Assembly: GCA_031291445.1 (NCBI GenBank)
Contig: JARLJA010000140.1
Coordinates: forward strand, 1-35,995
DNA: 35,995 nt
Source: Xanthobacteraceae bacterium
Lineage (GTDB): Bacteria > Pseudomonadota > Alphaproteobacteria > Rhizobiales > Xanthobacteraceae
Reading direction: 5' to 3'
Of this stretch, positions 1 through 8,686 are shown one piece after another (positions within the stretch are counted from its first letter, which is position 1; every line of letters begins with the position of its first letter). Both the position numbers and the translations under genes were made by a program. A model generated the notes under the pieces. That model was not told the origin of the DNA and made no database searches. It saw only the letters and a list, made by a program, of their open reading frames with translations.

Positions 1-563
1 AGCGCGAGATAGGCCGCCTCGAGCTGGAACAGCTGGTTCTCGGCGGTGGCGTCGAGGCTCTCGACGCTGCGCAGGTTGCTGCCCCAGACGTCGGGAACGA
101 AGCTGATGTTGAGCTGCACGGTGTGCAGCCCGAACGGGGTGAAGATGCTGTTGTTGGGATTCAGCGCCGATTCCAGGTTGTAGGTCGGCGTGTAGTTGGC
201 TCCGACCTGGGGGAAGAACAGGCCGCGCTGGGCCAGCGCGTTGAACTCGGCGACCTTGATGGCGGCCTCGGCCGACTGCAGCGACGGATTGTGCTCGACC
301 GACATCCGGATCAGGTCGTTGAGCGGTTGCGACCGGAACGCCGCCCACCAGCGCGCGGCGACGTCGCCGCCGTGGACGAAATGCTGGCTCGCGATCCTGG
401 ACCCCTTGGGATCGATCGATGGCGAGGCGGTCGGCCCGGCCGTGTAGCGGTCCACATCAGGTGAGGCGGGCGGCGAGAAATTCGGTCCGACGGCGCAACC
501 AGACAAAAGCAAGGCCGAAATCGGGAGTGCAGCAACACTGCGAGACATAACCACAGCCATCAT
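1..563 (-). CDS. Outer-membrane efflux lipoprotein of the TolC/NodT type, 3' part missing
   Basis: The reading frame runs off the left edge of the window, so only about the first 187 residues are visible. It starts at an ATG-ATG pair (563) behind an AGGAAG ribosome site. The N-terminus is a lipoprotein signal with lipobox LLSGC, followed by AVGPNFSPP, typical of NodT-type outer-membrane factors. Further on are WWAAF and SLQSAEAAIKVAEFNAL, the usual first helical repeat, and a segment (LNISFVPDVWGSNLRSVES) like the conserved 'DxWG' region. Members of this family form the trimeric outer-membrane channel of tripartite pumps. The gene is divergent from the adaptor and RND pump genes, so it is probably their exit duct. 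Family is confident; substrate is unknown. Confidence 0.85.
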   Translation of the reverse strand, partial: MMAVVMSRSVAALPISALLLSGCAVGPNFSPPASPDVDRYTAGPTASPSIDPKGSRIASQHFVHGGDVAARWWAAFRSQPLNDLIRMSVEHNPSLQSAEAAIKVAEFNALAQRGLFFPQVGANYTPTYNLESALNPNNSIFTPFGLHTVQLNISFVPDVWGSNLRSVESLDATAENQLFQLEAAYLA

Positions 564-644
564 GCTTCCTGGGAGGTGGCGCCGAGCCGGGCGCGAGAGG
601 ACGTGTCGTAACCGGATGTTAGGAATTGGCTCGTCCGCGGGGAA

Positions 645-660
645 CTGCGATTTGTCACAG
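645..660. promoter_or_regulatory. Palindromic operator-like site A
   Basis: The sequence CTGCGATTTGTCACAG is an imperfect 16-bp palindrome in the 190-bp gap between the divergent efflux genes. Its reverse complement, CTGTGACAAATCGCAG, closely matches sites at 6666-6681 and 8615-8630. All three are followed on the plus strand by a GTGGC or CGGC flank. It probably binds a dimeric regulator; the LuxR-type response regulator at 5969-6577 is the local candidate. The role is inferred from position and repetition only. Confidence 0.55.
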
Positions 661-753
661 TGGCCGGAATGGACGCGAAAGCCCTAGAAACGGGGTGGAA
701 CAGGACCCCCGGCGACAACGATCGCCTCGGCAGGGGTGGCTCAGGGTGGCTTC

Positions 754-1992
754 ATGTCGAACTTTCGGATCTCGGTGAAATCGGCGGTGATCGCCGGCGC
801 TCTCGTTATTGCCGGGGGCGCGTTGGTCTTTGGCCGGCTGGGCTCATGGCTGCCGTTCGGTTCGAACCAGCTGGACGGCGCCGCGTACGCGCAGGCCGAC
901 AGCGGTGGTGCCAAGATCGGCACGCTCGATGGTGCGCCCACCGTCGAGCTCAACGACAAGCAGATGGCCACCCTCAAGGTCGAGAAGGTCGGTGAGCTCG
1001 ACTTTCCGAACCAGAAGTCGGCAGTCGGCAACATCGACTTCAACGAGGACATGACGCTGCAGGTGTTCACGCCCTACCAGGGCCGCATCATCGACCTGTA
1101 TGCGAAGCTCGGCGACGAGGTCAAGCAAGGGCAGGTGCTGTTCACCATCGACAGCCCGGATCTGCTGACCGCCGATTCGAACCTGATCGCGGCGGCGGGC
1201 GTGCTCGAACTCACCACCCGTGCGCTGAAGCGTCTCACCGCGCTGTACGAGAGCAAGTCCGGCATCGCGCAGAAGGATCTCGAGCAGGCGGTGTCCGACC
1301 AGCAGACCGCCGAAGGCAACCTGAAATCGGCGCGCGATGCGGTACGCATCTTCGGCAAGACCGAGGAGGAGGTCGAGACCATCATCCGCGAGCGTCGCGC
1401 CGACAACAAGCTGGTAATCAAGAGCCCGATCAGCGGCCGCGTTACCGCGCGCAATGCCGCGCCGGGCCTGTTCGTACAGCCCGGCAGCGCGCCGGCGCCG
1501 TTCTCGATCGCCGACATCTCGACCATGTGGATGCTCGCCAACGTCGCCGAGAGCGACGTCTCGGCGTTCAAGGTCGGCCAGCCGGTCAAGGTCTCTCTGA
1601 TCTCGTTCCCGGGGCGGACCTTCGAGGGACACATCACCACGATCGCGTCCACGGTGGATCCGACCATGCACCGTATGCTGGTGCGCTCGGAGATCGATGA
1701 CCCCAATCACGAGCTGCGCCAGAACATGTTTGCGACCTTCGTGATCGAGACCGGCGCGCCGACGCGCTCGCTCGCGGTTCCGCTGTCCGGCGTGGTGCGC
1801 GAGGGCGACGGCACCATGAACGTCTGGGTGTCGCTCGGCGGCCGCCGCTTCGTGGAGCGGGTGGTCAAGGCCGGCATCACGAAGGACGGCCGGCGCCAGA
1901 TCATCAGCGGGCTGAAGCCTGGCGAGATGGTCGCCACCGACGGCGCCGTGTTTCTGAGCAACGTGCTCGCGATCGGACAGGCCGGCGGTTAG
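754..1992 (+). CDS. RND efflux periplasmic adaptor (membrane fusion protein)
   Basis: This 412-residue protein is the periplasmic adaptor of an RND pump, bridging the inner-membrane transporter and the outer-membrane channel. The N-terminus has a membrane-anchor or signal segment (about residues 8-28). A split biotinyl-lipoyl domain follows (VFTPYQGRIIDLYAKLGDEV ... IKSPISGRVTARNAAPGLFV) around a helical hairpin with ALYESKSGIAQKDLEQA. Beta-barrel and membrane-proximal domains come after (MWMLANVAESDVSAFKVGQ). ATG 754 is chosen because AGGG lies 7 bases upstream; a GTG at 736 is possible. The RND pump gene follows after 117 bases. The match to CzcB/CusB-like adaptors suggests metal or toxic-compound efflux, but I see no metal-specific motif. 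Confidence 0.88.
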   Translation: MSNFRISVKSAVIAGALVIAGGALVFGRLGSWLPFGSNQLDGAAYAQADSGGAKIGTLDGAPTVELNDKQMATLKVEKVGELDFPNQKSAVGNIDFNEDMTLQVFTPYQGRIIDLYAKLGDEVKQGQVLFTIDSPDLLTADSNLIAAAGVLELTTRALKRLTALYESKSGIAQKDLEQAVSDQQTAEGNLKSARDAVRIFGKTEEEVETIIRERRADNKLVIKSPISGRVTARNAAPGLFVQPGSAPAPFSIADISTMWMLANVAESDVSAFKVGQPVKVSLISFPGRTFEGHITTIASTVDPTMHRMLVRSEIDDPNHELRQNMFATFVIETGAPTRSLAVPLSGVVREGDGTMNVWVSLGGRRFVERVVKAGITKDGRRQIISGLKPGEMVATDGAVFLSNVLAIGQAGG

Positions 1993-2003
1993 TGCCCGAT
2001 TCC

Positions 2004-2050
2004 GACATTCGCATCACCCTGCGTCGGGCTCGCTTGCGAATGTCAAATCC
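2004..2050. repeat. Palindromic repeat, GACATTCGCA/TGCGAATGTC type
   Basis: GACATTCGCA (2004-2013) and TGCGAATGTC (2035-2044) form a perfect 10-bp inverted repeat with a 21-base loop, in the gap between the adaptor and pump genes. The right arm continues into AAATCC and the left into TCACCC. Both extended arms recur at 22418-22464 in swapped order, which marks a dispersed repeat family rather than chance. In RNA it would fold into a hairpin inside the operon and could adjust the adaptor-to-pump expression ratio. Confidence 0.65.
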
Positions 2051-2109
2051 ACCGCACTGGCTGCTGACGTCGACGCGATCCGGTCCTTCAACTCACAAGA
2101 GGCATTTTC

Positions 2110-5100
2110 GTGCTCAAGGCAATCCTGGGATTTGGGTTGACGCGTCGCCCGATCATTCTTTTGGCGCTGTTCGTCTTCGTCGCGGCCGGCCTGGTGGCGT
2201 TCACCAGGCTCAACATCGAGGCCTATCCCAATCCCGCGCCGGTGATCCTCGAAATCACTGCGCAGGCGCCGGGATTGTCCGCCGAGGAGATGGAGAAGTA
2301 TTACACGATCCCGATGGAGATCGGGCTCTACCCGACCGCGGGCGTCGAGAATATCCGCTCGACCTCGTTCTACGGGCTATCCTTCGTCCGCGTCACCTTC
2401 AAGTACGGCGTCGATTTCTATTTCGCCTACACCCAGGCCGCGCTCAACCTGCAGCAGAACGTCACGCTGCCGGCGAGCCAGATTCCGCAGATCCAGCAGT
2501 CGAGCCTGACCGGCGAAATCTACCGCTACCAGGTGGTCGGGCCACCGCATTTCGGCCTGACCAACCTGCGCACGGTGCAGGACTGGGTGGTGCTGCGCCG
2601 GCTGTTCTCGGTGCCCGGCGTCGTCCAGGTCAATTCCTGGGGCGGCACCACCAAGGAGTACGAGGTCGAGGTCGACCTCCACAAGCTCGATGCCTACAGC
2701 GTCACCATTCCCCAGGTCATTAGCGCGCTCGGCGCCGCCAATATCAATGTCGGCGGCCGCGAGATCACGGTCGGCCAGCAGTCGGTCAACATTCGCGGCG
2801 TCGGCCTGATCGATTCCGGCGGCGCCGATGACATCACCAAGGGCTACCGCGTCGAGGACATCGAAAAGGTGGTGCTGGCCCAGTCCAACGGCATTCCGGT
2901 GACGGTCAGGGACGTCGCCGAGGTCTCGGTCGGCTACGTGCCGCGGCTCGGCATCGCCGGCAAGGACAAGGACGACGACGTCGCGCTGTCGATCGTGGTG
3001 ATGAACCGCACGCTCCACACCAACGACGTGCTGCCCAAGGTGCAGAAGGTGGTCGAGGAGATGAACACGGACGGCACCCTGCCGCCCGGCGTCAAGCTCG
3101 TGCCCTACTACGACCGCGGCGCTCTGGTGTCGGTCACGACCCACACGGTGCTGCACAACCTGGTGTTCGGCTGCCTCCTGGTGTTCTTCATCCAGTGGAT
3201 CTTCCTCGGCAACCTCCGTAGCGCCATCATCGTCGGCGTCAACATTCCGTTCGCGCTGTTCTTCAGCGTGATCATCCTGGTGATCCTGGGCGAAGACGCC
3301 AACCTGCTGTCGGTCGGCGCCGTCGACTTCGGCATCATCGTCGATTCGGCGGTGATCCTGGTCGAGAACGTGTTCCGGAATTTCCAGTCCAGTCCACAGG
3401 CGCGGCAGGCGGTGCTGCACTCGCTCGCCGAGCAGCGCTGGGGCGAGGACGTCACTCGCGCGCATCCCGGCGCGACCATGCTCTGGACCGACCGGCTGCG
3501 CATGATCCTGGTCAGCGCACTGCAGGTCGACACCGCCATCCTGTTCTCGGCCACGATCACGGTCGCCGCCTTCGTGCCGCTGTTCACCATGCAGGGCGTG
3601 GAGGGCCAGATCTTCGGGCCGATGGCGCGCACCTACGCTTACGCGCTGGCCGGCGCGCTGATCGCGACCTTCACGGTGACCCCGGTGCTCGCCTCCTACC
3701 TGCTGCCCGAGCACGTGGAGGAGAAGGAGACCATCTTCGTCCGTGTGCTGCGCCACGTCTACGAGCCGGCGCTGCACCGCGCGCTGCGCCACAAGAGGGC
3801 GATGGCGGCGATCGGCGTCACCTTCCTGGTGCTGGTCGGCCTGCTCGGCACCCGGCTCGGCAGCGAATTCCTGCCGCACCTGGAGGAGGGCAACCTCTGG
3901 ATCCGCGTCGCCATGCCGCCGTCGCTCGGCCTCGACGCCGGCACGCCGGCGACCCGCAAGCTGCGCGAGATCCTGCTGAGGCATCCCGAGGTCGTCACCG
4001 TGGTGTCGCAGCACGGCCGGCCCGACAACGGCAGCGACGCGTCGCCGTTCTCCAACGTCGAGCTGTTCGTTCCGCTCAAGCCTTATGACGAGTGGCGAAG
4101 CGGCTACACCAAGGACCGACTGGTCGAGGAGGTCAACCGCGAGTTCGAGGACGCCATCCCGGGGGCGACCTTCAACTTCTCGCAGTACATTCAGGACAAC
4201 ATCGAGGAAGCGCTGTCAGGGGTGAAGGGCGCCAACTCGGTCAAGATCATCGGTCCCAGCCTGGAGATGCAGGAGAAGCTCGCCGACCAGGTGATGCACG
4301 AGATGCTGCAGGTCCGCGGCGTCACCGATCTCGGCATCTTCCACGTGCTGGGCCAGCCCAACCTCAACATCACGGTCGACCGCGACAAGGCGGCGCGCTA
4401 CGGACTCAATACCGGCGACGTCAACACCACCGTGCAGGCCGCGCTCGGCGGCACGGTCGCCACCACCCAGCTCGAGGGCGACCGCCAGTTCGGCGTCCGT
4501 GTCCGGCTGCCGGAGGAATACCGCAACACCCTGGAATCGGTCCCCGACGTCAAGGTGGCCGGCGGCACCGGCGGCAATGCCTACATTCCGCTGCGCGAGC
4601 TCGCCACCATCACGCTGGATACCGGCGCCTCGTACATCTATCACGAGCGCAGCCAGCGCTACATTCCGATCAAGTTCAGCGTGCGCGGGCGCGACCTCGG
4701 CGGCACGGTGGCCGAGGCCCAGGAGCGGATCGCCAAGAACGTGCCGCTGCCGGTCGGCTACCGCATCGTCTGGGCCGGCGAGTTCGAGGATCTCGAGACC
4801 GCCAAAGCGCGCCTCGAGGTGATCGTGCCGATCACGCTGATCATCATCCTGGTGCTGCTCTACGGCCTGTTCAACTCGTTGCGCGACAGCCTGCTGGCGC
4901 TGGCCGGGATTCCGTTCGCCATCGCCGGCGGCATCATCGCGCTCTATCTCACCGGGCTCGATTTCAGCATCTCGGCGGCGATCGGCTTCGTGTCGCTGTT
5001 CGGCGTCTCGGTGATGGACGGCATTCTGATGATCACCTACTACAATCAGGTGCACGCCGAGGGCATGCATATCGAGGAGGCGATGTTCCACGCCGCCACC

Positions 5101-5346
5101 CAGCGTATGCGCCCCATGCTGATGACCGCCATGTCGGCCTGTATCGGCCTGTTGCCGGCGGCGATGTCGACCGGCATCGGCAGCCAGGTGCAGCGGCCGC
5201 TGGCGACCGTGGTGGTCGGCGGCATGCTGATCGGCCCGACCATGTTGCTGTTGGTCGTGCCCGCCGTGCGGATGCTGTTCCTCGGCAAGGACAGGAAACC
5301 GGAAGCCTCGAAGCCGGCGGGCGGCGCGATCGCGCCGGCCGAGTAG
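2110..5346 (+). CDS. RND efflux pump, inner-membrane subunit, heavy-metal-like (HME) family
   Basis: The 1078-residue length is that of RND proton antiporters. The GTG start has AAGAGG 7 bases upstream. After the first membrane helix comes a large periplasmic loop. Helices 2-6 begin near residue 345 (VLHNLVFGCLLVFFIQWIFL), and a second half follows the same plan (VIVPITLIIILVLLYGLFNS). In helix 4 the motif DFGIIVDSAVILVEN (D406, D412, E419) matches the proton-relay signature of CzcA-type pumps (DFG-x3-DG/S-A ... VEN), which separates HME pumps from drug-exporting HAE pumps. It should export a cation or other toxic compound from the periplasm or cytoplasm using the proton gradient, working with the adaptor upstream. 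HME assignment is fairly sure; the metal cannot be named. Confidence 0.9.
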   Translation: MLKAILGFGLTRRPIILLALFVFVAAGLVAFTRLNIEAYPNPAPVILEITAQAPGLSAEEMEKYYTIPMEIGLYPTAGVENIRSTSFYGLSFVRVTFKYGVDFYFAYTQAALNLQQNVTLPASQIPQIQQSSLTGEIYRYQVVGPPHFGLTNLRTVQDWVVLRRLFSVPGVVQVNSWGGTTKEYEVEVDLHKLDAYSVTIPQVISALGAANINVGGREITVGQQSVNIRGVGLIDSGGADDITKGYRVEDIEKVVLAQSNGIPVTVRDVAEVSVGYVPRLGIAGKDKDDDVALSIVVMNRTLHTNDVLPKVQKVVEEMNTDGTLPPGVKLVPYYDRGALVSVTTHTVLHNLVFGCLLVFFIQWIFLGNLRSAIIVGVNIPFALFFSVIILVILGEDANLLSVGAVDFGIIVDSAVILVENVFRNFQSSPQARQAVLHSLAEQRWGEDVTRAHPGATMLWTDRLRMILVSALQVDTAILFSATITVAAFVPLFTMQGVEGQIFGPMARTYAYALAGALIATFTVTPVLASYLLPEHVEEKETIFVRVLRHVYEPALHRALRHKRAMAAIGVTFLVLVGLLGTRLGSEFLPHLEEGNLWIRVAMPPSLGLDAGTPATRKLREILLRHPEVVTVVSQHGRPDNGSDASPFSNVELFVPLKPYDEWRSGYTKDRLVEEVNREFEDAIPGATFNFSQYIQDNIEEALSGVKGANSVKIIGPSLEMQEKLADQVMHEMLQVRGVTDLGIFHVLGQPNLNITVDRDKAARYGLNTGDVNTTVQAALGGTVATTQLEGDRQFGVRVRLPEEYRNTLESVPDVKVAGGTGGNAYIPLRELATITLDTGASYIYHERSQRYIPIKFSVRGRDLGGTVAEAQERIAKNVPLPVGYRIVWAGEFEDLETAKARLEVIVPITLIIILVLLYGLFNSLRDSLLALAGIPFAIAGGIIALYLTGLDFSISAAIGFVSLFGVSVMDGILMITYYNQVHAEGMHIEEAMFHAATQRMRPMLMTAMSACIGLLPAAMSTGIGSQVQRPLATVVVGGMLIGPTMLLLVVPAVRMLFLGKDRKPEASKPAGGAIAPAE

Positions 5347-5374
5347 GCGGTCATCGGTCATCAGGAGAATTGCC

Positions 5375-5716
5375 ATGAAGCGAAGCGAAGTCCTCTGTGC
5401 GGTGGTGCTGCTGGCGGCGGTGCCCGGTGCCGCGCTCGCCGGGCTTTTCCCCGGCGCCCTGCGCGGCATCGACGGCGGCAACGACGCGGCGGCGGCCTTC
5501 ACGGCGGTCGCGGCGAAGAGCGCGACACCCACGCCACCGGTGGTGACGAAGCCGCAGGCCGGCAGCAAGCTGGCGGTGCCGGTGGCGCCGTCCGGCACGC
5601 AGGTAGCGGCCACCGGCATGACGCGCCACGCCAGCGGGCCCGCCGGTGCGATCGGCGGCGCCAATCACGCCTTGCCGGGCCAGATCGGCGGAGCGAGCTT
5701 CACGCCGAAGCATTAG
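5375..5716 (+). CDS. Small exported Ala/Gly/Pro-rich protein downstream of the RND pump
   Basis: A 113-residue protein with a strong AGGAGA ribosome site 6 bases before the ATG, 28 bases after the pump gene, so it is probably the last gene of the efflux operon. Residues 1-22 are a clear signal peptide (MKRSEVLCAVVLLAAVPGAALA). The rest is low-complexity Ala/Gly/Pro/Thr-rich sequence without cysteine and with a few C-terminal histidines (ending FTPKH). I do not recognise a domain. It may be a periplasmic accessory to the pump, but nothing in the sequence proves this. Confidence 0.65.
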   Translation: MKRSEVLCAVVLLAAVPGAALAGLFPGALRGIDGGNDAAAAFTAVAAKSATPTPPVVTKPQAGSKLAVPVAPSGTQVAATGMTRHASGPAGAIGGANHALPGQIGGASFTPKH

Positions 5717-5733
5717 GAAGCGAATTTAACCAT

Positions 5734-5912
5734 CGTCACTCCGGGGCGCGCGAAAAGCGCGCGAGCCCGGAGTCCATAACCACGGCGATTGGTTGTAGAA
5801 CTGAGCGCCCGTTGTGCCATGGGCACGGGAAATTGACGAGGCGGGCCAACGCAACCACAGGGGCTATGGATTCCGGGTTCGCGCCGCCTTGGCGGCGCGC
5901 CCCGGAATGACG
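5734..5912. repeat. Intergenic palindromic repeat, long form (about 179 bp)
   Basis: The element is bounded by CGTCA (5734-5738) and TGACG (5908-5912). Each end is itself a hairpin: the left has CTCCGGGGCGCGC ... GCGCGCGAGCCCGGAG, the right has GGATTCCGGG ... CCCCGGAAT. The inner part contains GAGTCCATAACC and GGGGCTATGGATTCC, which pair with each other. The same layout occurs at 35695-35896, and a truncated left end at 15693-15728. It fills the gap between two convergent genes (ending 5716 and 5969) and may act as a two-way transcription stop. Confidence 0.75.
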
Positions 5913-5968
5913 GCTGACAGAAATTCCCGGTCGACTCGCGCCAGGCGATGAGGTGAGAGGGCAGCTGC

Positions 5969-6577
5969 CTACGGCTCGATCAGTTTTCCCGTCACCGCCT
6001 TGATCGCGGCCTGGGTGCGAGTGGCGACGCCGAGCTTCATGCGCGCGTTGTCGATGTGGAAGTCCACCGTGCGCTTGGCGAGCGACAGGATCTCGGCGAT
6101 CTCGGCCGAGGTCTTGCCGCGCGCGACCCAGGTCAGCGTCTCGATCTCGCGCTCGTTGAGCTTGACGTCGCGGGCCCACACCGCGCTGCGCGCGATCTTG
6201 GCGAGCCGCGCCTCGATGATGCTGGCCAGGATGTCGAAGTCGACCGGCTTGGTGACGTAGTCGTCGGCGCCGAGACGGCGGCCCTTGAGCTCGTTCTTGC
6301 GGTCGGTCAGCGCGGTGAGAAAGATGAACGGCATGGCGTCGAACCGGGGGCTGATGCGGGTGAGGTTCTCCAGCACGTCGTAGCCCGACATGGTCCGCAT
6401 GTTGATGTCGCTCAGCACCAGGTCGGGCATGATCTTAAAGATGGCGGTGAAGCCTTCGGCGCCGTCATAGGCCAGGGAGACGTCGTAGCCGCGCTCGGTC
6501 AGTTCCTCTTCGATCAGGGCTGCAGTCTCGCGGTCGTCCTCGATGCACAGGATCTTCTTTCGGGTTTCGGTCATCAT
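5969..6577 (-). CDS. Two-component response regulator, receiver plus LuxR-type HTH
   Basis: A 202-residue protein (start at the ATG-ATG pair, 6577 or 6574). The receiver domain (residues 8-125) has the acidic pair D14-D15, phospho-acceptor D57 in LVLSDINM, T88 in FLTAL and K110 in YVTKPVD, so all catalytic residues are present. A LuxR/GerE-type DNA-binding domain follows (about 137-195: LNEREIETLTWVARGKTSAE then KRTVDFHIDNARMKLGVATR). It should be a phosphorylation-controlled transcription factor. It is divergent from the histidine kinase at 6760, its likely partner, and the shared promoter region has palindrome B, suggesting autoregulation. The gene's 3' side faces a palindromic repeat. Confidence 0.9.
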   Translation of the reverse strand: MMTETRKKILCIEDDRETAALIEEELTERGYDVSLAYDGAEGFTAIFKIMPDLVLSDINMRTMSGYDVLENLTRISPRFDAMPFIFLTALTDRKNELKGRRLGADDYVTKPVDFDILASIIEARLAKIARSAVWARDVKLNEREIETLTWVARGKTSAEIAEILSLAKRTVDFHIDNARMKLGVATRTQAAIKAVTGKLIEP

Positions 6578-6665
6578 GATTCCAGTGTCGCGAGGGCGTG
6601 CGCCGCGCCGGGCCGGGGTGGCCACGACGCGGTGCAAAATACAGACCTGCCCGGCCTTGGGGCAA

Positions 6666-6681
6666 ATGTGATAAATCACAG
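6666..6681. promoter_or_regulatory. Palindromic operator-like site B
   Basis: ATGTGATAAATCACAG contains the perfect 14-bp palindrome TGTGATNNATCACA. It lies in the middle of the region between the divergent response regulator and kinase genes, 97 bases from the former's start. It matches sites A (645-660) and C (8615-8630). A possible plus-strand -10 element, TATGTT, lies at 6699-6704. The most economical reading is autoregulation of the two-component system. Confidence 0.6.
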
Positions 6682-6759
6682 TGGCGGCCCGGACCGTTAT
6701 GTTAGGATCATGGCGGCTGTTGAGGCGCGCGGACGGTCTGCGCGCGGCCGGTGGCGGCA

Positions 6760-8373
6760 ATGCATCCTCGCTCCATCAACTCACTGTTGTCGCTGGTCTT
6801 TCTGTTCTTCCTGCTGCTGCTCGCGGTGCTCGGCCTGTTCAGCATCCAGCGGCTGAGCGAGTTCAACCGCGCCGCCGCCGACGTCCGTGACGTCTGGCTG
6901 CCCAATACCCAGGTGATCGGCGACCTCAACAATTATACCTCCGATTTTCGTGCCGCCGAGGGTCGCATCCTGCTGTCGTCGACGCCGGAGCAGGCCGACG
7001 CCGCGCGGCGCGAGATCGAGGAGGTCGGCCGCGAGGTCGAAAAAGCGCAGTCGGACTACGAATCGCGCGGCCATGCGCGGCAGGCCTCGGAGCTCTACCA
7101 GCGCTTCAAGGCGCTGTGGGGCGCTTACCGCGCCGCCGCGACCAACGTGACGGAGCGCCACGCCGACGGCGACGTTGGCGAGGCGGTCCACCTCTACGGG
7201 ACCACCTCGCAGGCGGCCTACAAGGCGGCGAGCGACGCGCTGGAGAGCGTAACCCGCCTCAACATCGCGAGCGCAGTGGCGGCGAGTGACCAGTCCGACA
7301 TCGCCTATCGCAGTGCGCGCAACCTCATCGTGATCGCCATGGCGATCGGGGCGGTGTTGGTGGTCGCGGCGCTGACCTACGTCAACCGCTACATCTCCAC
7401 GCCGCTGCGGCGCCTCGCGCTCGGCATGCGCCGGCTGGCCCGCAACGACACCGATATCGAGATCGAGGGTGGCGCGCGGGTCGAGGAGATCGGCGAGATG
7501 GCGCGCGCGCTGCTGGTGTTCCGCACCAACGCCATCGAACTCATGCTGAGCCAGCGTTCGCTGTCGCAGCAGGCCTCCATGCTCGAGGAGCGGCTGGCGC
7601 AGGAGCAGCGCCTGACCCAGCGCCAGCAGGATTTCGTCTCGATGGCCTCGCACGAATTCCGCACCCCGCTGACGGTGATCGACGGCCAGGCCCAGCGCCT
7701 GATCAAGATCGTGGCGCGGCTGTCGCCCGACGACGTCCGCGAGCGCGCCTCCAGGATCCGCACCGCGGTGCTGCGGATGACGACGACCATGGAGCACCTG
7801 CTGAACTCCGCCCGGCTCACCGAGGGCGAGCCCGAGCTGTTCTTCCATCCCACCGAACTCGATCTGCGGGCGGTGCTCGACGAGGTCTGCCTGGTCCATC
7901 GCGAGATCGCCCCGCAGGGCTACATCTGGCAGAAATTCGCCGGCGGGCCGATGCGGCTGCGCGGCGACGCGCGGCTGCTGTCGCAGGCCTTCGGCAACCT
8001 GATCTCCAACGCGCTGAAATACTCGCCCGACGGCAGCCTGATCGAGGTGGTCGCCACGCGGGAGGGCGACAGCGTCACCGTCGGGGTCATCGACCGCGGC
8101 ATGGGGATTCCGCATGAGGATCTGCCCAACATCTTCGAGCGCTACACCCGCGGCAGCAACGTCTCCGGCATCGTCGGCACCGGCGTGGGACTGTTCTTCG
8201 TCAAGGTCGTGGTCGAGCTGCACGGCGGCAGCGTGGCCGTAGAAAGCAAGGAGGGCACGGGTACGAGATTCACGGTGCGGCTGCCCGTGTTGCCTGTGCC
8301 GAAGGTGGCCGAGGCGCCCGTCGCCGGGTCCGAAGCGTCCAGGGAGAGCGAGGTGGTCACCGGGCGGACGTGA
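6760..8373 (+). CDS. Membrane sensor histidine kinase with HAMP domain
   Basis: About 537 residues from ATG 6760 (GTG 6751 is an alternative). Helix 1 is at about residues 6-27 (SLLSLVFLFFLLLLAVLGLF). A helical periplasmic sensor region follows to about 185, then helix 2 (NLIVIAMAIGAVLVVAALTY), HAMP and a coiled coil. The HisKA box FVSMASHEFRTPLTVIDGQA places the phospho-histidine at H298. The ATPase domain has the N box (QAFGNLISNALKYSPDG), G1 (DRGMGIP), F box (IFERY) and G2 (GTGVGLFFVK). All catalytic parts look intact. The four-helix-type sensor domain resembles those of chemoreceptor-like kinases; the signal is unknown. Its partner should be the divergent response regulator. It ends one base before the convergent small gene at 8375. 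Confidence 0.92.
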   Translation: MHPRSINSLLSLVFLFFLLLLAVLGLFSIQRLSEFNRAAADVRDVWLPNTQVIGDLNNYTSDFRAAEGRILLSSTPEQADAARREIEEVGREVEKAQSDYESRGHARQASELYQRFKALWGAYRAAATNVTERHADGDVGEAVHLYGTTSQAAYKAASDALESVTRLNIASAVAASDQSDIAYRSARNLIVIAMAIGAVLVVAALTYVNRYISTPLRRLALGMRRLARNDTDIEIEGGARVEEIGEMARALLVFRTNAIELMLSQRSLSQQASMLEERLAQEQRLTQRQQDFVSMASHEFRTPLTVIDGQAQRLIKIVARLSPDDVRERASRIRTAVLRMTTTMEHLLNSARLTEGEPELFFHPTELDLRAVLDEVCLVHREIAPQGYIWQKFAGGPMRLRGDARLLSQAFGNLISNALKYSPDGSLIEVVATREGDSVTVGVIDRGMGIPHEDLPNIFERYTRGSNVSGIVGTGVGLFFVKVVVELHGGSVAVESKEGTGTRFTVRLPVLPVPKVAEAPVAGSEASRESEVVTGRT

Positions 8374-8374
8374 G

Positions 8375-8533
8375 CTATTGTGCTGCGCCAGCCTTCAGCT
8401 TCGCCGCGGCGGGCTTCCGCGCCCGATAATACGCGTCATAGGCTCTCTTGGTGACAATCAGGCCGGCCTTGCGGGCCGCCCTGGCGAAGCGCTGGAATTC
8501 GGTTTCCCGCTTCGCTTTCCCCGGCTTCTTCAT
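8375..8533 (-). CDS. Small basic protein, 52 residues
   Basis: The ATG at 8533 has an excellent ribosome site (AGGAGAG, 5-6 bases upstream), which decides this start over an in-frame ATG further upstream. The product is very lysine/arginine-rich and helical (MKKPGKAKRETEFQRFARAA, later RAYDAYYRARKPAAAKLKAG), without a signal peptide or membrane segment. It could bind nucleic acid, but I do not recognise a family. It is convergent with the kinase gene, one base apart, and divergent from the barrel-protein gene across a region that contains palindrome C, 90 bases from this start. Confidence 0.65.
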   Translation of the reverse strand: MKKPGKAKRETEFQRFARAARKAGLIVTKRAYDAYYRARKPAAAKLKAGAAQ

Positions 8534-8614
8534 GGCTCTCCTGTCCAGCCTCGACATGCACTGCGGCGCACGGGCGCCGATGCCATATATGGAGCGCTGC
8601 GCCGGGCCGGTAAA

Positions 8615-8630
8615 CTGTGATAAACGACAG
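8615..8630. promoter_or_regulatory. Palindromic operator-like site C
   Basis: CTGTGATAAACGACAG matches sites A and B at 12-14 of 16 positions and lies between the divergent small gene (start 8533) and the outer-membrane protein gene (start about 8687). As at the other two sites, the plus-strand right flank is C/TGGC. A shared regulator is inferred. Confidence 0.5.
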
Positions 8631-8686
8631 CGGCGAGGCGACAGCGTTTCCGCGAATCGTCTTTGCCCTGGCACAGGTTTGATCGG

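Noticed and set aside
2377-4014. Long open frame (545 codons) on the minus strand, and similar ones at 10901-12919, 13202-15583 and 31987-34239
   Set aside because: They are antisense to well-identified genes, rich in Arg/His/Asp/Gln with no domain motifs, and exist only because of the high GC content.
6666-6681. Considered as a CRP or FNR/FixK site
   Set aside because: CRP half-sites TGTGA/TCACA need six bases between them, here four; FNR/FixK half-sites are TTGAT-like.
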